Source: Paenibacillus sp. OV219 (GTDB lineage: Bacteria > Bacillota > Bacilli > Paenibacillales > Paenibacillaceae). From it: 64,000 bases of DNA. Location: positions 62,001-126,000 of the forward strand of contig NZ_FOCJ01000006.1 of NCBI RefSeq assembly GCF_900110075.1, read 5' to 3'. Positions within the stretch are counted from its first letter, which is position 1. Every line of letters begins with the position of its first letter. This document shows, one piece after another, positions 35,287 to 43,993 of this stretch. The notes under the pieces are model-generated. The model was not told the DNA's origin and ran no database searches. It saw only the letters and a program-made list of their open reading frames with translations. Position numbers and translations under genes: made by a program.

Positions 35287-36960
35287 ATGGGACTGATGAC
35301 CGGGTTTGATATTAGCTTATTTATATTTTTGCTTGTTACTTTCATCTATGTATTCACACTCAACGTCATTACGACGCAGCATAAAGTTTATTTGTTTTTC
35401 CACTTCTTCATGATGTTTTGGCCGATTGGTCAGGTCGGTGTCCACTCAACAGATAATCCCAACCTCCAGATCATTTACATTAATATTTCCTTTGTCTGTT
35501 TATCGATGCTTGGCTTTGGGTGGCTCCTGTTTACTAAATTTTTAGTGTACGCCGCCTATCGGCCAAGCCGTAAATTTGTCCTATTCATGATCTCGCCATC
35601 GTTGCTCATGTCGGTATTCATCGTATGGAATCCGGCAGGTCTATTTATGCATGCGGTCAATGGAAGCTACACCGAACGGATTTATGGTCCGATTTTTTGG
35701 GTGCTGGCTGCGCTGTTAATCTCTTATTATGGAATCTCCGTCCGCATGCTGGTGCAAACTTACCGTTTACGCAAAGCGCAGCAGGAAGACAGAGTAAGCA
35801 TAGTCAATGCGCTAATAGGTATTGTCATCCTCGTATCCTTTGCGTTGCTGGATTTGTTTGTGAATGTAGTGCTTGACCCGTGGTTGCCGGTAGTTCCGGG
35901 GCTCACATCGCTTGGCATTGTTATGTCCAATCTATATTTCGTATTTGCCTTGCAGAAGAATCGTACTCTCGATCTCGTCAAGATTGCGCATCAGGACGTT
36001 GTCGACACGCTTTCTGTTGGCATTATCGTACTGGACGAGCACGATCACATCATCGAGATGAACCGGATTATTAGCCCGTACATTCGCACTCATATAGGCG
36101 GCAAGCTGAATATGGCGAAGCTGCTCGCAGGCTATTCACAGGATTCAGCTCGTGAAGAAACGTTCCTGCAAGCGTACCATCAGCAGCCTTCAACCCGGAT
36201 TCAAACGGAAATTACAATTGAGCAGAACCGGCAACTAGCAAAATTCTTCTCCCTGCATGTCGCTCCGACTATCGTGAGCGGTATTCGCATCGGAAGAGTC
36301 ATTACGTTCCAGGATATTACGGAGCTGAAGTCGCTTATCTTCAAGTCGGAAGAGCATAACTCTTCCCTCCAAGAGAGGAATCGGGCGCTCATTTATATGC
36401 AGGATGAGCTGTTTCAGGCGAACCGCAAGCTCGAACAGATGGCGATTACGGACAGCTTGACCGGCTGCTACAACCGCAGATATTTAATGCAGCAACTGGA
36501 ACACGAAGTGATGACGAATATGAGATATAAGATTCCGTTTGCACTCATTCTCTTTGATATTGATTTCTTCAAACTAGTGAATGATACCTATGGCCATATC
36601 GTTGGTGATGAAGTCATACGGCGCACGGCGGAAGCGGTTCGCTCATCTTTGCGCCGTACAGATATATTGGCGCGCTATGGCGGCGAAGAGTTTATCCTTT
36701 ATATGCCGCACACGACGAAGGAGCAAGCGGAGATGCTTGCGCAGCGCGTTCGTGAAGCGGTAGAGAATAACCAGGTTCCGGCTGGACGAGGCTATCCTCC
36801 TATCTCGGTCACGGTCAGTATGGGTATGATAGCAGTGGAAGAACCTTTCCATCAGCAGTATGATGACATTAAGGATTATTTAAAAGAATTGTTCTCGAAA
36901 ATAGATTCGGCGCTGTATCGCGCGAAGGATGACGGTCGTAATCGAGTCGTCAATCTGTAA
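35287..36960 (+). CDS. membrane diguanylate cyclase (7TM-PAS-GGDEF)
   Basis: About 557 residues. Seven predicted membrane helices in the first ~225 residues match the 7TM histidine-kinase N-terminal sensor domain. A PAS-like domain follows (SVGIIVLDEHDHIIEMN), then a coiled region and a GGDEF domain: DSLTGCYNRRYL, FDIDFFKLVNDTYGH, RYGGEEF. The inhibitory site RxxD (RRTD) is present five residues before GGEEF. It should make c-di-GMP from two GTP in response to a membrane signal. GGGTGAAG favours ATG 35287; ATG 35269 is in frame with no RBS. First of four c-di-GMP genes. Confidence 0.9.
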   Translation: MGLMTGFDISLFIFLLVTFIYVFTLNVITTQHKVYLFFHFFMMFWPIGQVGVHSTDNPNLQIIYINISFVCLSMLGFGWLLFTKFLVYAAYRPSRKFVLFMISPSLLMSVFIVWNPAGLFMHAVNGSYTERIYGPIFWVLAALLISYYGISVRMLVQTYRLRKAQQEDRVSIVNALIGIVILVSFALLDLFVNVVLDPWLPVVPGLTSLGIVMSNLYFVFALQKNRTLDLVKIAHQDVVDTLSVGIIVLDEHDHIIEMNRIISPYIRTHIGGKLNMAKLLAGYSQDSAREETFLQAYHQQPSTRIQTEITIEQNRQLAKFFSLHVAPTIVSGIRIGRVITFQDITELKSLIFKSEEHNSSLQERNRALIYMQDELFQANRKLEQMAITDSLTGCYNRRYLMQQLEHEVMTNMRYKIPFALILFDIDFFKLVNDTYGHIVGDEVIRRTAEAVRSSLRRTDILARYGGEEFILYMPHTTKEQAEMLAQRVREAVENNQVPAGRGYPPISVTVSMGMIAVEEPFHQQYDDIKDYLKELFSKIDSALYRAKDDGRNRVVNL

Positions 36961-36979
36961 CGATGAAGGGGGCAAGCGA

Positions 36980-37666
36980 ATGTCGCATCATGGGCGGAAT
37001 TCAGCACTGGCAGTTGGACTGGGATTAACAGCCGCTGCCGGCGGCTTGAGTTTATTGGCAAGTCATGCACATATGCTGCTCCCTGTCGTTATTGGCTTGT
37101 GTACGTTTGCGACGGCTGTTTTTTCTTTAGGATGGCTGCTTGGAACGAAGTATGATCGTCTGAAGCTTGAGGCGACAATGGATATGGTGACCGCTTTATA
37201 CAATCGCAGATTTATTGAGGATAGCTTCAAGACATTGCTGCGGCAGGCCGCGCGCAAACGGAAGAGAATGACCGTTATGATACTTGATGTCAATGATTTC
37301 AAGGATGTCAACGATCGTTTGGGACATCTGCAAGGCGACACGGCGCTCGGAGCCATTGCAGCTACGCTAAAGCAGTGCGGAGACCGAGGCGAAATTATCG
37401 GCCGGTGGGGCGGCGACGAATTTATTATCATTTGCCCTTATGCCGAAGAGAAACTTCTGGAAAGACTAATGAATCAAATTCATGAACAGCTTCAAAGCAT
37501 ATCGCTAAGGACTGGACTTAGGCTGTCGGTTTCGGTAGGTCATGCATCGTATCCGGAACACGGCACAGAGCTATGCCAGCTCACGCAAAGCGCCGATAAA
37601 CGAATGTATGCCGACAAATATTTACACAAGAAGCAAGCAACAGAACCGGCAGCGTTGCAAGCGTAA
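36980..37666 (+). CDS. diguanylate cyclase, short membrane-anchored GGDEF protein
   Basis: 228 residues. Two hydrophobic segments (about 11-28 and 33-53) anchor a GGDEF domain: DMVTALYNRRFIEDSF, LDVNDFKDVNDRLGH, RWGGDEF. The catalytic motif is intact. The I-site is degenerate (DRGE instead of RxxD), suggesting weak or no product inhibition. AGGGGG precedes ATG 36980, 19 bp after the first cyclase. Confidence 0.9.
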   Translation: MSHHGRNSALAVGLGLTAAAGGLSLLASHAHMLLPVVIGLCTFATAVFSLGWLLGTKYDRLKLEATMDMVTALYNRRFIEDSFKTLLRQAARKRKRMTVMILDVNDFKDVNDRLGHLQGDTALGAIAATLKQCGDRGEIIGRWGGDEFIIICPYAEEKLLERLMNQIHEQLQSISLRTGLRLSVSVGHASYPEHGTELCQLTQSADKRMYADKYLHKKQATEPAALQA

Positions 37667-37698
37667 TATGCTGTAAGCGATAAAAGGCGGGAACAACG

Positions 37699-38781
37699 AT
37701 GAGGAAGGTTCATATTAACTCCGTAAAACCGGGGGAAAAGCTTGCCCGCCCTATTCACCAAGAGAACGGGAACATATTGCTTGGAGCTGGAGTAGAGCTG
37801 AGTCAGCGGTTTATTGATCGTTTGGCTGGTCTCGGTATCGATATGCTCTTTATCGATGACCCGCTTACGGAAGGGCTAGAGCCAACATCAGCCATACAGG
37901 ATGAAACAAGGAAGAAAGCGTCTGACAGCATCTTCAAAACAATGACGTCGTTTATGGATCAGCCTCTCATCAAAGGTAGGGCGATTGCCCCAGACCTTGG
38001 ACGGAATTTCCGCAAGGTATTCGGCGACATTATGCAGGACCTGGTTCGCCGTGAAGATGTCATGGTTAGCTTGACGAATATCCACGTTGCCGACAGCTAC
38101 TTATTCCAGCACTCACTGAACGTTGCGATATTAGCTGGCATTATGGGACTAGCCAAAGGCTACAATCGTAATCAGCTGGAAGAGCTCGGCATGGGCGCAT
38201 TGATGTTCGATATCGGGATGACACAAGTGCCCAAAGATATTGTAACGAAGGCATCAGCACTTACCGACCAAGAACGTATTCTTATCGAAAAACATACCGA
38301 AGACGGTTTCAATATGATTCGTGGACATCATGATATTTCACTTCTGTCTGCGCACTGCGCACTGCAGCACCATGAGCGGTACGATGGCTCCGGTTATCCG
38401 CGGAAGCTGAAGGGTGACGGCATTCATGAATATGCCCAGATTATCGCGATTGCGGACGTGTACGACGCATTAATCTCGCCAAGGCCGCACCGCAAACGCC
38501 ATACGCCTTCAGAAGCGATTGAGTTTTTGTTTGCAGCAGGCAATACTTACTTCAACATTGATCTTATCAAATTGTTCTGCAAACATATCTCGATCTATCC
38601 CGTAGCAACAACCGTAATGCTCAGTACGGGACAAGTTGTAGTCGTCGTCAGCAATGATCCACTTGCCGTGCATCGCCCGATAGTGAGAGTCATTCGGGAA
38701 GCGGACGGTAAGGCACCTGCTGCGGCCTATGATATTGATCTGAAGAATGAGCAGAATTTGATGATTACGAGAGAGCTATAA
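37699..38781 (+). CDS. HD-GYP domain protein with degenerate HD
   Basis: 360 residues. The N-terminal ~110 residues resemble the DUF3391-like lead domain of HD-GYP proteins. The C-terminal HD-GYP domain has HHERYDGSGYP (224-234) and ADVYDAL intact, and His138 and His199. The HD dyad is F170-D171 (MFDIGM instead of HDIGK), so metal binding and c-di-GMP hydrolysis may be impaired. It could be a c-di-GMP sensor, though FDIGM variants also occur in relatives. GGCGGGA precedes the ATG. It follows the second GGDEF gene by 32 bp. Confidence 0.88.
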   Translation: MRKVHINSVKPGEKLARPIHQENGNILLGAGVELSQRFIDRLAGLGIDMLFIDDPLTEGLEPTSAIQDETRKKASDSIFKTMTSFMDQPLIKGRAIAPDLGRNFRKVFGDIMQDLVRREDVMVSLTNIHVADSYLFQHSLNVAILAGIMGLAKGYNRNQLEELGMGALMFDIGMTQVPKDIVTKASALTDQERILIEKHTEDGFNMIRGHHDISLLSAHCALQHHERYDGSGYPRKLKGDGIHEYAQIIAIADVYDALISPRPHRKRHTPSEAIEFLFAAGNTYFNIDLIKLFCKHISIYPVATTVMLSTGQVVVVVSNDPLAVHRPIVRVIREADGKAPAAAYDIDLKNEQNLMITREL

Positions 38782-38846
38782 CGGGATAACACTTGCGAGT
38801 CCCATGTTGAGAGCGCTCTTTCATGTGAAGGGGGAAAACAACTACT

Positions 38847-39569
38847 ATGGCAGGCATAAACGAACGCGCCAAGGAAAATTACAACACGAGCAAGGCAACC
38901 TTCTCCACTAAAGCGCTGCTTCACAGCCGAACTGTTGTTGAGAAAGACGGGTATGTGTCAACTGGCGTACTCGCTCATGCAGAAGGCGACATGATGGAAA
39001 TCGAAATGACCGAGTTCAAAAACTTTGAGCTCGGCGATCCTGTAAGTATGACCATCTACTCTCCCGTTGGCATTCATCGGCTGCAGTCGACGGTAATTGC
39101 GAAGGCCGAAGGGTCGCTAGCCGTTATTTTCCCAGTTCGAGCGCTTGAAGGGCTGGAGGAGAAGCGGGAATCGATTCGTTTCGCCGTAATGGTGAAAGGG
39201 AAGATTACGCGGACGCTCTCCAGAACGGTAAAGACGGAGGAAGGCGAGACTAAGGTTGAAGCTGAAGATTATTTAGACATTTCCGTTCGCAATATTAGCG
39301 ATACCGGTCTTGGCTTTATTTTTACAGCTGGAGGCGCGGATATTAAGAAGGGTGAAGCCTTAAAAGTATCGCTGTCCGTCGGTTTCAACCTCGAATGTGG
39401 AATGGACATTATTCGGGTTGAGGATCAAGGCGACGGGAAGTTCTACGGAGCTCGCTTCCAAGCTTTGGATGAGCTGCAACAGCGCGCGCTTCGCGCTTAT
39501 CTGCTTCGCGCACAGGTCGAGAATTACTTTCAGCTTAAGCAGGATAAGGCGGCGGCGAGGAGCCGGTAG
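38847..39569 (+). CDS. YcgR-like PilZ protein
   Basis: 240 residues. An N-terminal YcgR-type beta domain (residues ~18-98) and a C-terminal PilZ domain with RxxxR (R107-ESI-R111) and NISDTG (149-154). It should bind c-di-GMP made by the upstream cyclases, acting on motility or surface traits. GAAGGGGGA precedes the ATG. Last gene of the c-di-GMP cluster. Confidence 0.88.
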   Translation: MAGINERAKENYNTSKATFSTKALLHSRTVVEKDGYVSTGVLAHAEGDMMEIEMTEFKNFELGDPVSMTIYSPVGIHRLQSTVIAKAEGSLAVIFPVRALEGLEEKRESIRFAVMVKGKITRTLSRTVKTEEGETKVEAEDYLDISVRNISDTGLGFIFTAGGADIKKGEALKVSLSVGFNLECGMDIIRVEDQGDGKFYGARFQALDELQQRALRAYLLRAQVENYFQLKQDKAAARSR

Positions 39570-39611
39570 TTGCATGGCTTCGTTGTAACACATTTTCATA
39601 TATTGTTCCAT

Positions 39612-39655
39612 CAAGACGCAGGTCGGATGTTTGGCATCCGGTAGGTGTCTTTTTT
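39612..39655 (+). terminator. terminator of the c-di-GMP cluster
   Basis: AAGAC/GTCTT outer stem and CGGATG/CATCCG inner stem, followed by TTTTTTT. Confidence 0.8.
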
Positions 39656-39734
39656 TGTGTATGAATGCATTGTGCTACAATTGGATGAAAAAGGAAGTTG
39701 GATTCAGCTGCCTAAGCAAGAAGGGATCAAGGCA

Positions 39735-42242
39735 ATGCGAAGTGTTGGATTACCAGTTTTAATGGCATTGTTTGCGGCCTTCGTCCTGTCGGGCTGCGCT
39801 TACGGATTTGGGATGTTTTTCGATACGGATTTTTACCGCTGGGAATGGCTTATTATCGCTGGTAGCATGCTCGCCGCCGTCGCTCATAGGTTGTGGATGC
39901 CGAAGGCAAATAGGAAGCTGACGCCGGTTTATGGGCTACTTATCATTGCGCTCTTATACCTGCTGACGCTGACACATCAACCCGCATCTGTTCTGAGCAG
40001 CCTCGAACAAACGATTCGCTGGTCTGCCTATGCAGCTTTCATGTCAGCAATGATAATTTGGTTCAGCGCTAAACAGCACCGGAGTTATCTAGTTGCGGCG
40101 CTATATACCTCTGGATTGTTTGTTCTTGTTGGCGCATTGGCGGGCTGGATGGGTCTAATTGCATTCCCCGATATCGTGCTGACTACGACAGACTCAAGAC
40201 TCTCAGCAGTCGGCAGCCGGCTTGCAGGCTTCATGCAATACCCGAACTTTCTAGGTGCGGTTGCGGGTGCTTATTTGTTGTGGTTCCTCATCCAAGCAGT
40301 GCGGTCCAATGTAGCATTGTCGCTAGCAGTGGCCTCGGCAGGGGTAGTTCCCGCCGCACTTGTGCTGATGCTCACGGAGTCTCGCGGAGCTTGGCTCGTA
40401 ACGTTGATAGGCTGGCTTGCGGGGTTGTGGTTGGTTGGGGGGAAGAGATCAGAGTTTACGTTGTCGCGTTCTAGTGGAAGAAGTGCAATAGCAGGGGAAG
40501 CGGCGGGAAATGCGTTAGCGGCAATTGACGCGGGGATGACAGAGATAGCAGAGGACGTACTGGGAACGAAGGGAATAGCGGCGGCGGAGTTGAGCGGAAT
40601 GACGGGAACAGCGGTAGCGACGGAGGGAAGGGGACTGAAAGGAACAGCGGTCGAGGTGAGCGGAGCGAGGGGGACACTCGTAGCGGATGGAATAAGCACG
40701 CAAACGGTAAGTGTGCAAGTAAATCACCGGACGGTTTGGCTGCTGTACAGTGGCTGGATGTTGGTTTGTGCAGTGTTTGCTTATAGGTTGATTGTTAGTA
40801 TCGGTACTCGAGGTGAGCATGCGAGGGCTACGCTTGAGGAGTTGGTGTGGCTGATGGCTTTCTGCGCAGCCTCGGTCGGTGGCTTCGTTGCTTTGCGCTG
40901 GCTGCTGGAACATATGAAGGTTAAGCGAGTTAGCGTTGTCGCATGGAGTGGATTGCTAGTGGGTTTAGCGTCTTTCGTGTTGCTCCTCCCCTCCTTTACT
41001 CACGGTCGGTTGAGCGGGGGATATGAAACGGCAGGAGCGCGAAGGTTGTTTTATCAGGATGCTTGGATGCTTTTTCGCCATGCACCACTCCTTGGAAGAG
41101 GTGGAGAGAGCTGGCGCATGCTGTTCACTCAGGTGCAGACGCAGCCCTATGTCGGCAATGAGGTGCATAGCGGGTACCTGGAGCTTGCACTTGATCTGGG
41201 ACTTATAGGGCTACTCGTCTGCGCGGTGGTGGGGGCTGTTATCCTGAGACAGGTCTGGCGCTCGGAGCGAGTAGGACTTGTTCCGATTGGTGTGCTGCTA
41301 CTGCATGCTGCTGTCGATTTCGACATGTCGTTCGGCTATTATTGGCTGCTGTTGATCGGTTTTGTTGTTTGTTTTATGGAGGAGCGGGATATAGATGCGA
41401 GTGGGGTGGTGGAGCGGGAGCTAGATGTGGTAGCGAGCGTGAAATTGGAGGGGCGGGAGCGGGGGATGGTAGCGAGTGTGATGTTGGAGGAGCGGAAGCG
41501 GGATGGGGAAGAGAGCGTGAAGTTGGGGGAGCGCGAGCGGGAGGCGGTAGCGAACGTGAAGGCGTGGAGGAGGCTAGGCTTGCCAGCCGCTGCGGTATGG
41601 CTTGCCGCCGCCGCTGTGCTCGGCGTGCGGTTTGATCGCGCCGTGCAGTACCGTGAGGCCGCTTCTACGGCCTATGGGACTGCGCAATCAGCCGCGCTCC
41701 GCCAATCAGCCGCGCTCCGCGCGGCGTTCGATGCGAATCCATATTGGACGCGGATTCGCATCGAACTGGCAGAGCTGGCACCGCCGCCGGAACGGGCGGT
41801 GCTGCTAGCGGCCGGGCTGCGGTATGAGCCGCAGTCCGTGCCGCTTCTTTGGGCTCTCGGCCAATTAGCGGCCGAGCAGAGCGATGTGCAAGGCGCAGCG
41901 CATTATATGCGCCTTGCACTGCGCTACGACCGCTTCAGTCTGGATCACCAGACTGAAGCGGTCGTGACCATGTCGCAGCTCGCCGCTGGGATGCGAGCTG
42001 CCGGGCGCCTCGAGGACGCGAGGCTGGCCGCGGATTCGGCTGTTTCCTTCTTCGCGGCGTACGAGGCGCAAGAGCACCAAGCTCTCGGCGTGAACAGCCG
42101 CAAATTTGCTGTCACTGCCGCATCGCTAGAGGCAGCGGAGCAGAGCCGCCAGCTGCTGCTTCAGATCGGTCCCCTGGCGGGCAAGTCTCCACTCGAGGAG
42201 CCCGTAATAAGTTATAACAATGACACGAACACTCTCCCGTAA
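39735..42242 (+). CDS. O-antigen-ligase-like polytopic membrane protein with TPR tail
   Basis: About 835 residues. Ten or more membrane helices (first LPVLMALFAAFVLSG) and the Wzy_C/O-antigen ligase loop (MQYPNFLGAVAGAYLLWF; GRGGESWRMLF, HSGYLELALDLGLIG). The C-terminal ~200 residues (ALRAAFDANPYWTRIRIEL onward) look like TPR helices. Two in-frame low-complexity inserts stand out: about 40490-40700, between helices, and 41385-41575, with repeated VASVKLEGRERG-like units. Probable polysaccharide ligase or polymerase; glycan unknown. ATG 39735 is preceded by AAGAAGGG; upstream in-frame codons fall in a terminator. Confidence 0.82.
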   Translation: MRSVGLPVLMALFAAFVLSGCAYGFGMFFDTDFYRWEWLIIAGSMLAAVAHRLWMPKANRKLTPVYGLLIIALLYLLTLTHQPASVLSSLEQTIRWSAYAAFMSAMIIWFSAKQHRSYLVAALYTSGLFVLVGALAGWMGLIAFPDIVLTTTDSRLSAVGSRLAGFMQYPNFLGAVAGAYLLWFLIQAVRSNVALSLAVASAGVVPAALVLMLTESRGAWLVTLIGWLAGLWLVGGKRSEFTLSRSSGRSAIAGEAAGNALAAIDAGMTEIAEDVLGTKGIAAAELSGMTGTAVATEGRGLKGTAVEVSGARGTLVADGISTQTVSVQVNHRTVWLLYSGWMLVCAVFAYRLIVSIGTRGEHARATLEELVWLMAFCAASVGGFVALRWLLEHMKVKRVSVVAWSGLLVGLASFVLLLPSFTHGRLSGGYETAGARRLFYQDAWMLFRHAPLLGRGGESWRMLFTQVQTQPYVGNEVHSGYLELALDLGLIGLLVCAVVGAVILRQVWRSERVGLVPIGVLLLHAAVDFDMSFGYYWLLLIGFVVCFMEERDIDASGVVERELDVVASVKLEGRERGMVASVMLEERKRDGEESVKLGEREREAVANVKAWRRLGLPAAAVWLAAAAVLGVRFDRAVQYREAASTAYGTAQSAALRQSAALRAAFDANPYWTRIRIELAELAPPPERAVLLAAGLRYEPQSVPLLWALGQLAAEQSDVQGAAHYMRLALRYDRFSLDHQTEAVVTMSQLAAGMRAAGRLEDARLAADSAVSFFAAYEAQEHQALGVNSRKFAVTAASLEAAEQSRQLLLQIGPLAGKSPLEEPVISYNNDTNTLP

Positions 42243-42278
42243 CGCATACTTATTTTTTGGTAGAGTTAAGATTAAGCA

Positions 42279-42324
42279 AAAAGAACGTCTGGTAGCCAGC
42301 AGTGGCCATCGGACGTTCTTTTTT
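42279..42324 (+). terminator. intrinsic terminator
   Basis: AAAGAACGTC pairs with GACGTTCTTT, with an inner GGCCA-type stem, followed by TTTTTT. Confidence 0.85.
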
Positions 42325-42483
42325 ATGCCAAAGCCATCCCGCTTCCTGGTTCTCGCCACATTGCTCTTTTCCCGCCACTTCACCCCACCTCAAAAAATAG
42401 GCCAATCACCCCTAAGGTTTGTCCACTCTATCAAAGGGGCGCTTGCATATGCTGATAGCAAACCCCGAAAGGAGTGAAAATTT

Positions 42484-42855
42484 ATGGCTACTAAACGCGT
42501 AAAACCACTACTGTATAATCCAGCTAGTACGGGTAGAGTCATCCGCAAATCGGTTCAAAGTAGTTGTTGTGGCTCAAATGGATCAAGCTCTGGTCCAACT
42601 TTTAACCGTCTAACGGTTGTTTGGGTCAATCAGAATGGCGTTCCGTTCAATACGACCGGCTTCTTCGCTCGTTTATTCCGGAACGGCCAGCTAGTCTCGA
42701 CAGCTTCCTTTGATAGCTTCGGTGTTGTTCGTTTCAACAACATCGGAACGTTGACGAATGTCTCCTACAACATCCGTACGTTCAATGCTAACGGCGTCCA
42801 GTTCCGTTCCCGCAACATTCCAGCTGGCGTCCAAACTTATGCCATTATTGGCTAA
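42484..42855 (+). CDS. hypothetical beta-rich protein with CCG motif
   Basis: 123 residues. The N-terminus is Lys/Arg-rich (MATKRVKPLLYNPAS), then QSSCCGSNGSSSGP (the only two Cys are adjacent, 28-29), then about 90 residues rich in Asn, Phe, Thr and Val predicted as alternating beta strands. No signal peptide is seen. The composition and a CCG motif before a Ser/Gly linker would fit a spore-surface or secreted beta-sandwich protein, but this is inference. AAAGGAG precedes the ATG. Not recognised. Confidence 0.7.
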   Translation: MATKRVKPLLYNPASTGRVIRKSVQSSCCGSNGSSSGPTFNRLTVVWVNQNGVPFNTTGFFARLFRNGQLVSTASFDSFGVVRFNNIGTLTNVSYNIRTFNANGVQFRSRNIPAGVQTYAIIG

Positions 42856-42884
42856 CAGGCAGCGTATCCCTCATTTATGACAAC

Positions 42885-42925
42885 AGCAGCACGGCTCTTT
42901 GAGAGGGCTGTGCTGCTGTTCCTTG
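42885..42925. terminator. hairpin between convergent small genes
   Basis: AACAGCAGCAC pairs perfectly with GTGCTGCTGTT. The following strand is only moderately T-rich, so termination strength is uncertain. Confidence 0.6.
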
Positions 42926-42944
42926 TTTCTTTCCATTACCGGCC

Positions 42945-43262
42945 TCATCCGCCAAAAGCATCGCGGAACGCTGTGCAAAGCTTCGCCCGGTCGACTTCCC
43001 ACAATTCGGCGATCCCTTCGCTCACATTCTCATCCCACCAGTCGGACAGCAGCTTCCGGTTGCTGGCATTCTCATGAATATAGTGGAGGTTGAACGTAAC
43101 TTTCTCTAAATATAGCTTCTCGGCAAGCTCGATTTTCTCTTTCGGAATATAGACGCCGAGTCTCTTGATGGTGCGGTAGAGTTCATTCTGGCAGGCGCGT
43201 CTAACTTTGCGAGCGCTCGGATAGGCCGAGTCGTGCTTCGGGGCAGCGGATTTCATCATCAC
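42945..43262 (-). CDS. hypothetical protein, 105 residues
   Basis: Basic N-terminus (KHDSAYPSARKVRRACQNELYRTIKRLG), then acidic C-terminus ending ELWEVDRAKLCTAFRDAFGG; predicted all-helical. AGAGGAG lies before the ATG. Not recognised. The ATG overlaps the stop of a reading frame that runs through the 51-bp repeat array, which may be chance. Confidence 0.7.
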   Translation of the reverse strand: MMMKSAAPKHDSAYPSARKVRRACQNELYRTIKRLGVYIPKEKIELAEKLYLEKVTFNLHYIHENASNRKLLSDWWDENVSEGIAELWEVDRAKLCTAFRDAFGG

Positions 43263-43338
43263 CGACTCCTCTCTACCCCTATATATGCGTCCCGAAACGG
43301 ACTGGTCACAAGACCCGCACAGTAGTCATTGAAGAGCT

Positions 43339-43596
43339 GCACCACGTACCCCACATCCGCGAAAATCAAGCGTTCCCCACCAAAGAGGAGTACTACATAC
43401 CCCACAACCGCGAAAATCAACCGTTTCCCACCAAAGAGGAGTCCCACATACCCCACAACCGCGAAAATCGGCTGTTTCACACCAAAGGGGAGTACCACGT
43501 ACTCCACAACTGCGTAATTCAGCCGTATCCCATCAAAGAGAGGTACCACGTACCCTACGTTTTCGAAAATGAACAACCGTATCCCACCAAAGAGAG
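43339..43596. repeat. tandem array, five units of 51 bp
   Basis: Units start at 43339, 43390, 43441, 43492 and 43543; the first four are exactly 51 bp and the last about 54. Conserved segments are CCCCACAACCGCGAAAATC and CCCACCAAAGAGGAG. Units 1-3 are very alike; 4 and 5 have drifted. As 51 is a multiple of 3, reading frames stay open on both strands (17-residue repeats), but composition does not look like a normal protein. Confidence 0.9.
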
Positions 43597-43628
43597 CAAC
43601 TAGGTAGACTACAAATTAGGTCCTCAAA

Positions 43629-43940
43629 TGCTGAGAGTTCATATATGCTCTCTCACGCGTAAAGAGTATCACTTCTGCTGCTGAGAGTGCAAATATGGAA
43701 CTCTCAGAGCTACGGAGAGTTGGTTTTGAGCAGTTTGTAATGCTGAGAGATCATATATGATCTCTCGCGCACGAATATCCGCACTCTTTCTGCTGAGAGT
43801 GCGGATATGGAACTCTCAGAGCTACGGAGAGCTGGTTTTGAGCAGTTTGTAGTGCTGAGAGATCATATATGATCTCTCGCGCGCGAAAATCAGCACTTTT
43901 GCTTCTGAGAGTGCAAATATGGAACTCTCAGAGCAGTGCT
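43629..43940. repeat. tandem array of 112-bp units with paired palindromes
   Basis: Units begin at 43629, 43741 and 43853 (the last truncated). Each holds a palindrome centred on CATATATG (a perfect 22-bp palindrome at 43745-43766 and 43857-43878, arms GAGAGATCATA) and a second hairpin CTGAGAGT/ACTCTCAG (43681-43707, 43793-43819, 43905-43931). Copies 1-2 agree closely between the hairpins. No coding frame is evident. Confidence 0.9.
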
Positions 43941-43993
43941 GCCTCGCATCCCTCTATCCGTGAAACCTGTCCAATTTTCTCCCGTATAATTCG

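Noticed and set aside
42220-42477. 85-codon plus-strand frame
   Set aside because: Runs through a terminator hairpin, has no RBS, and yields a featureless peptide.
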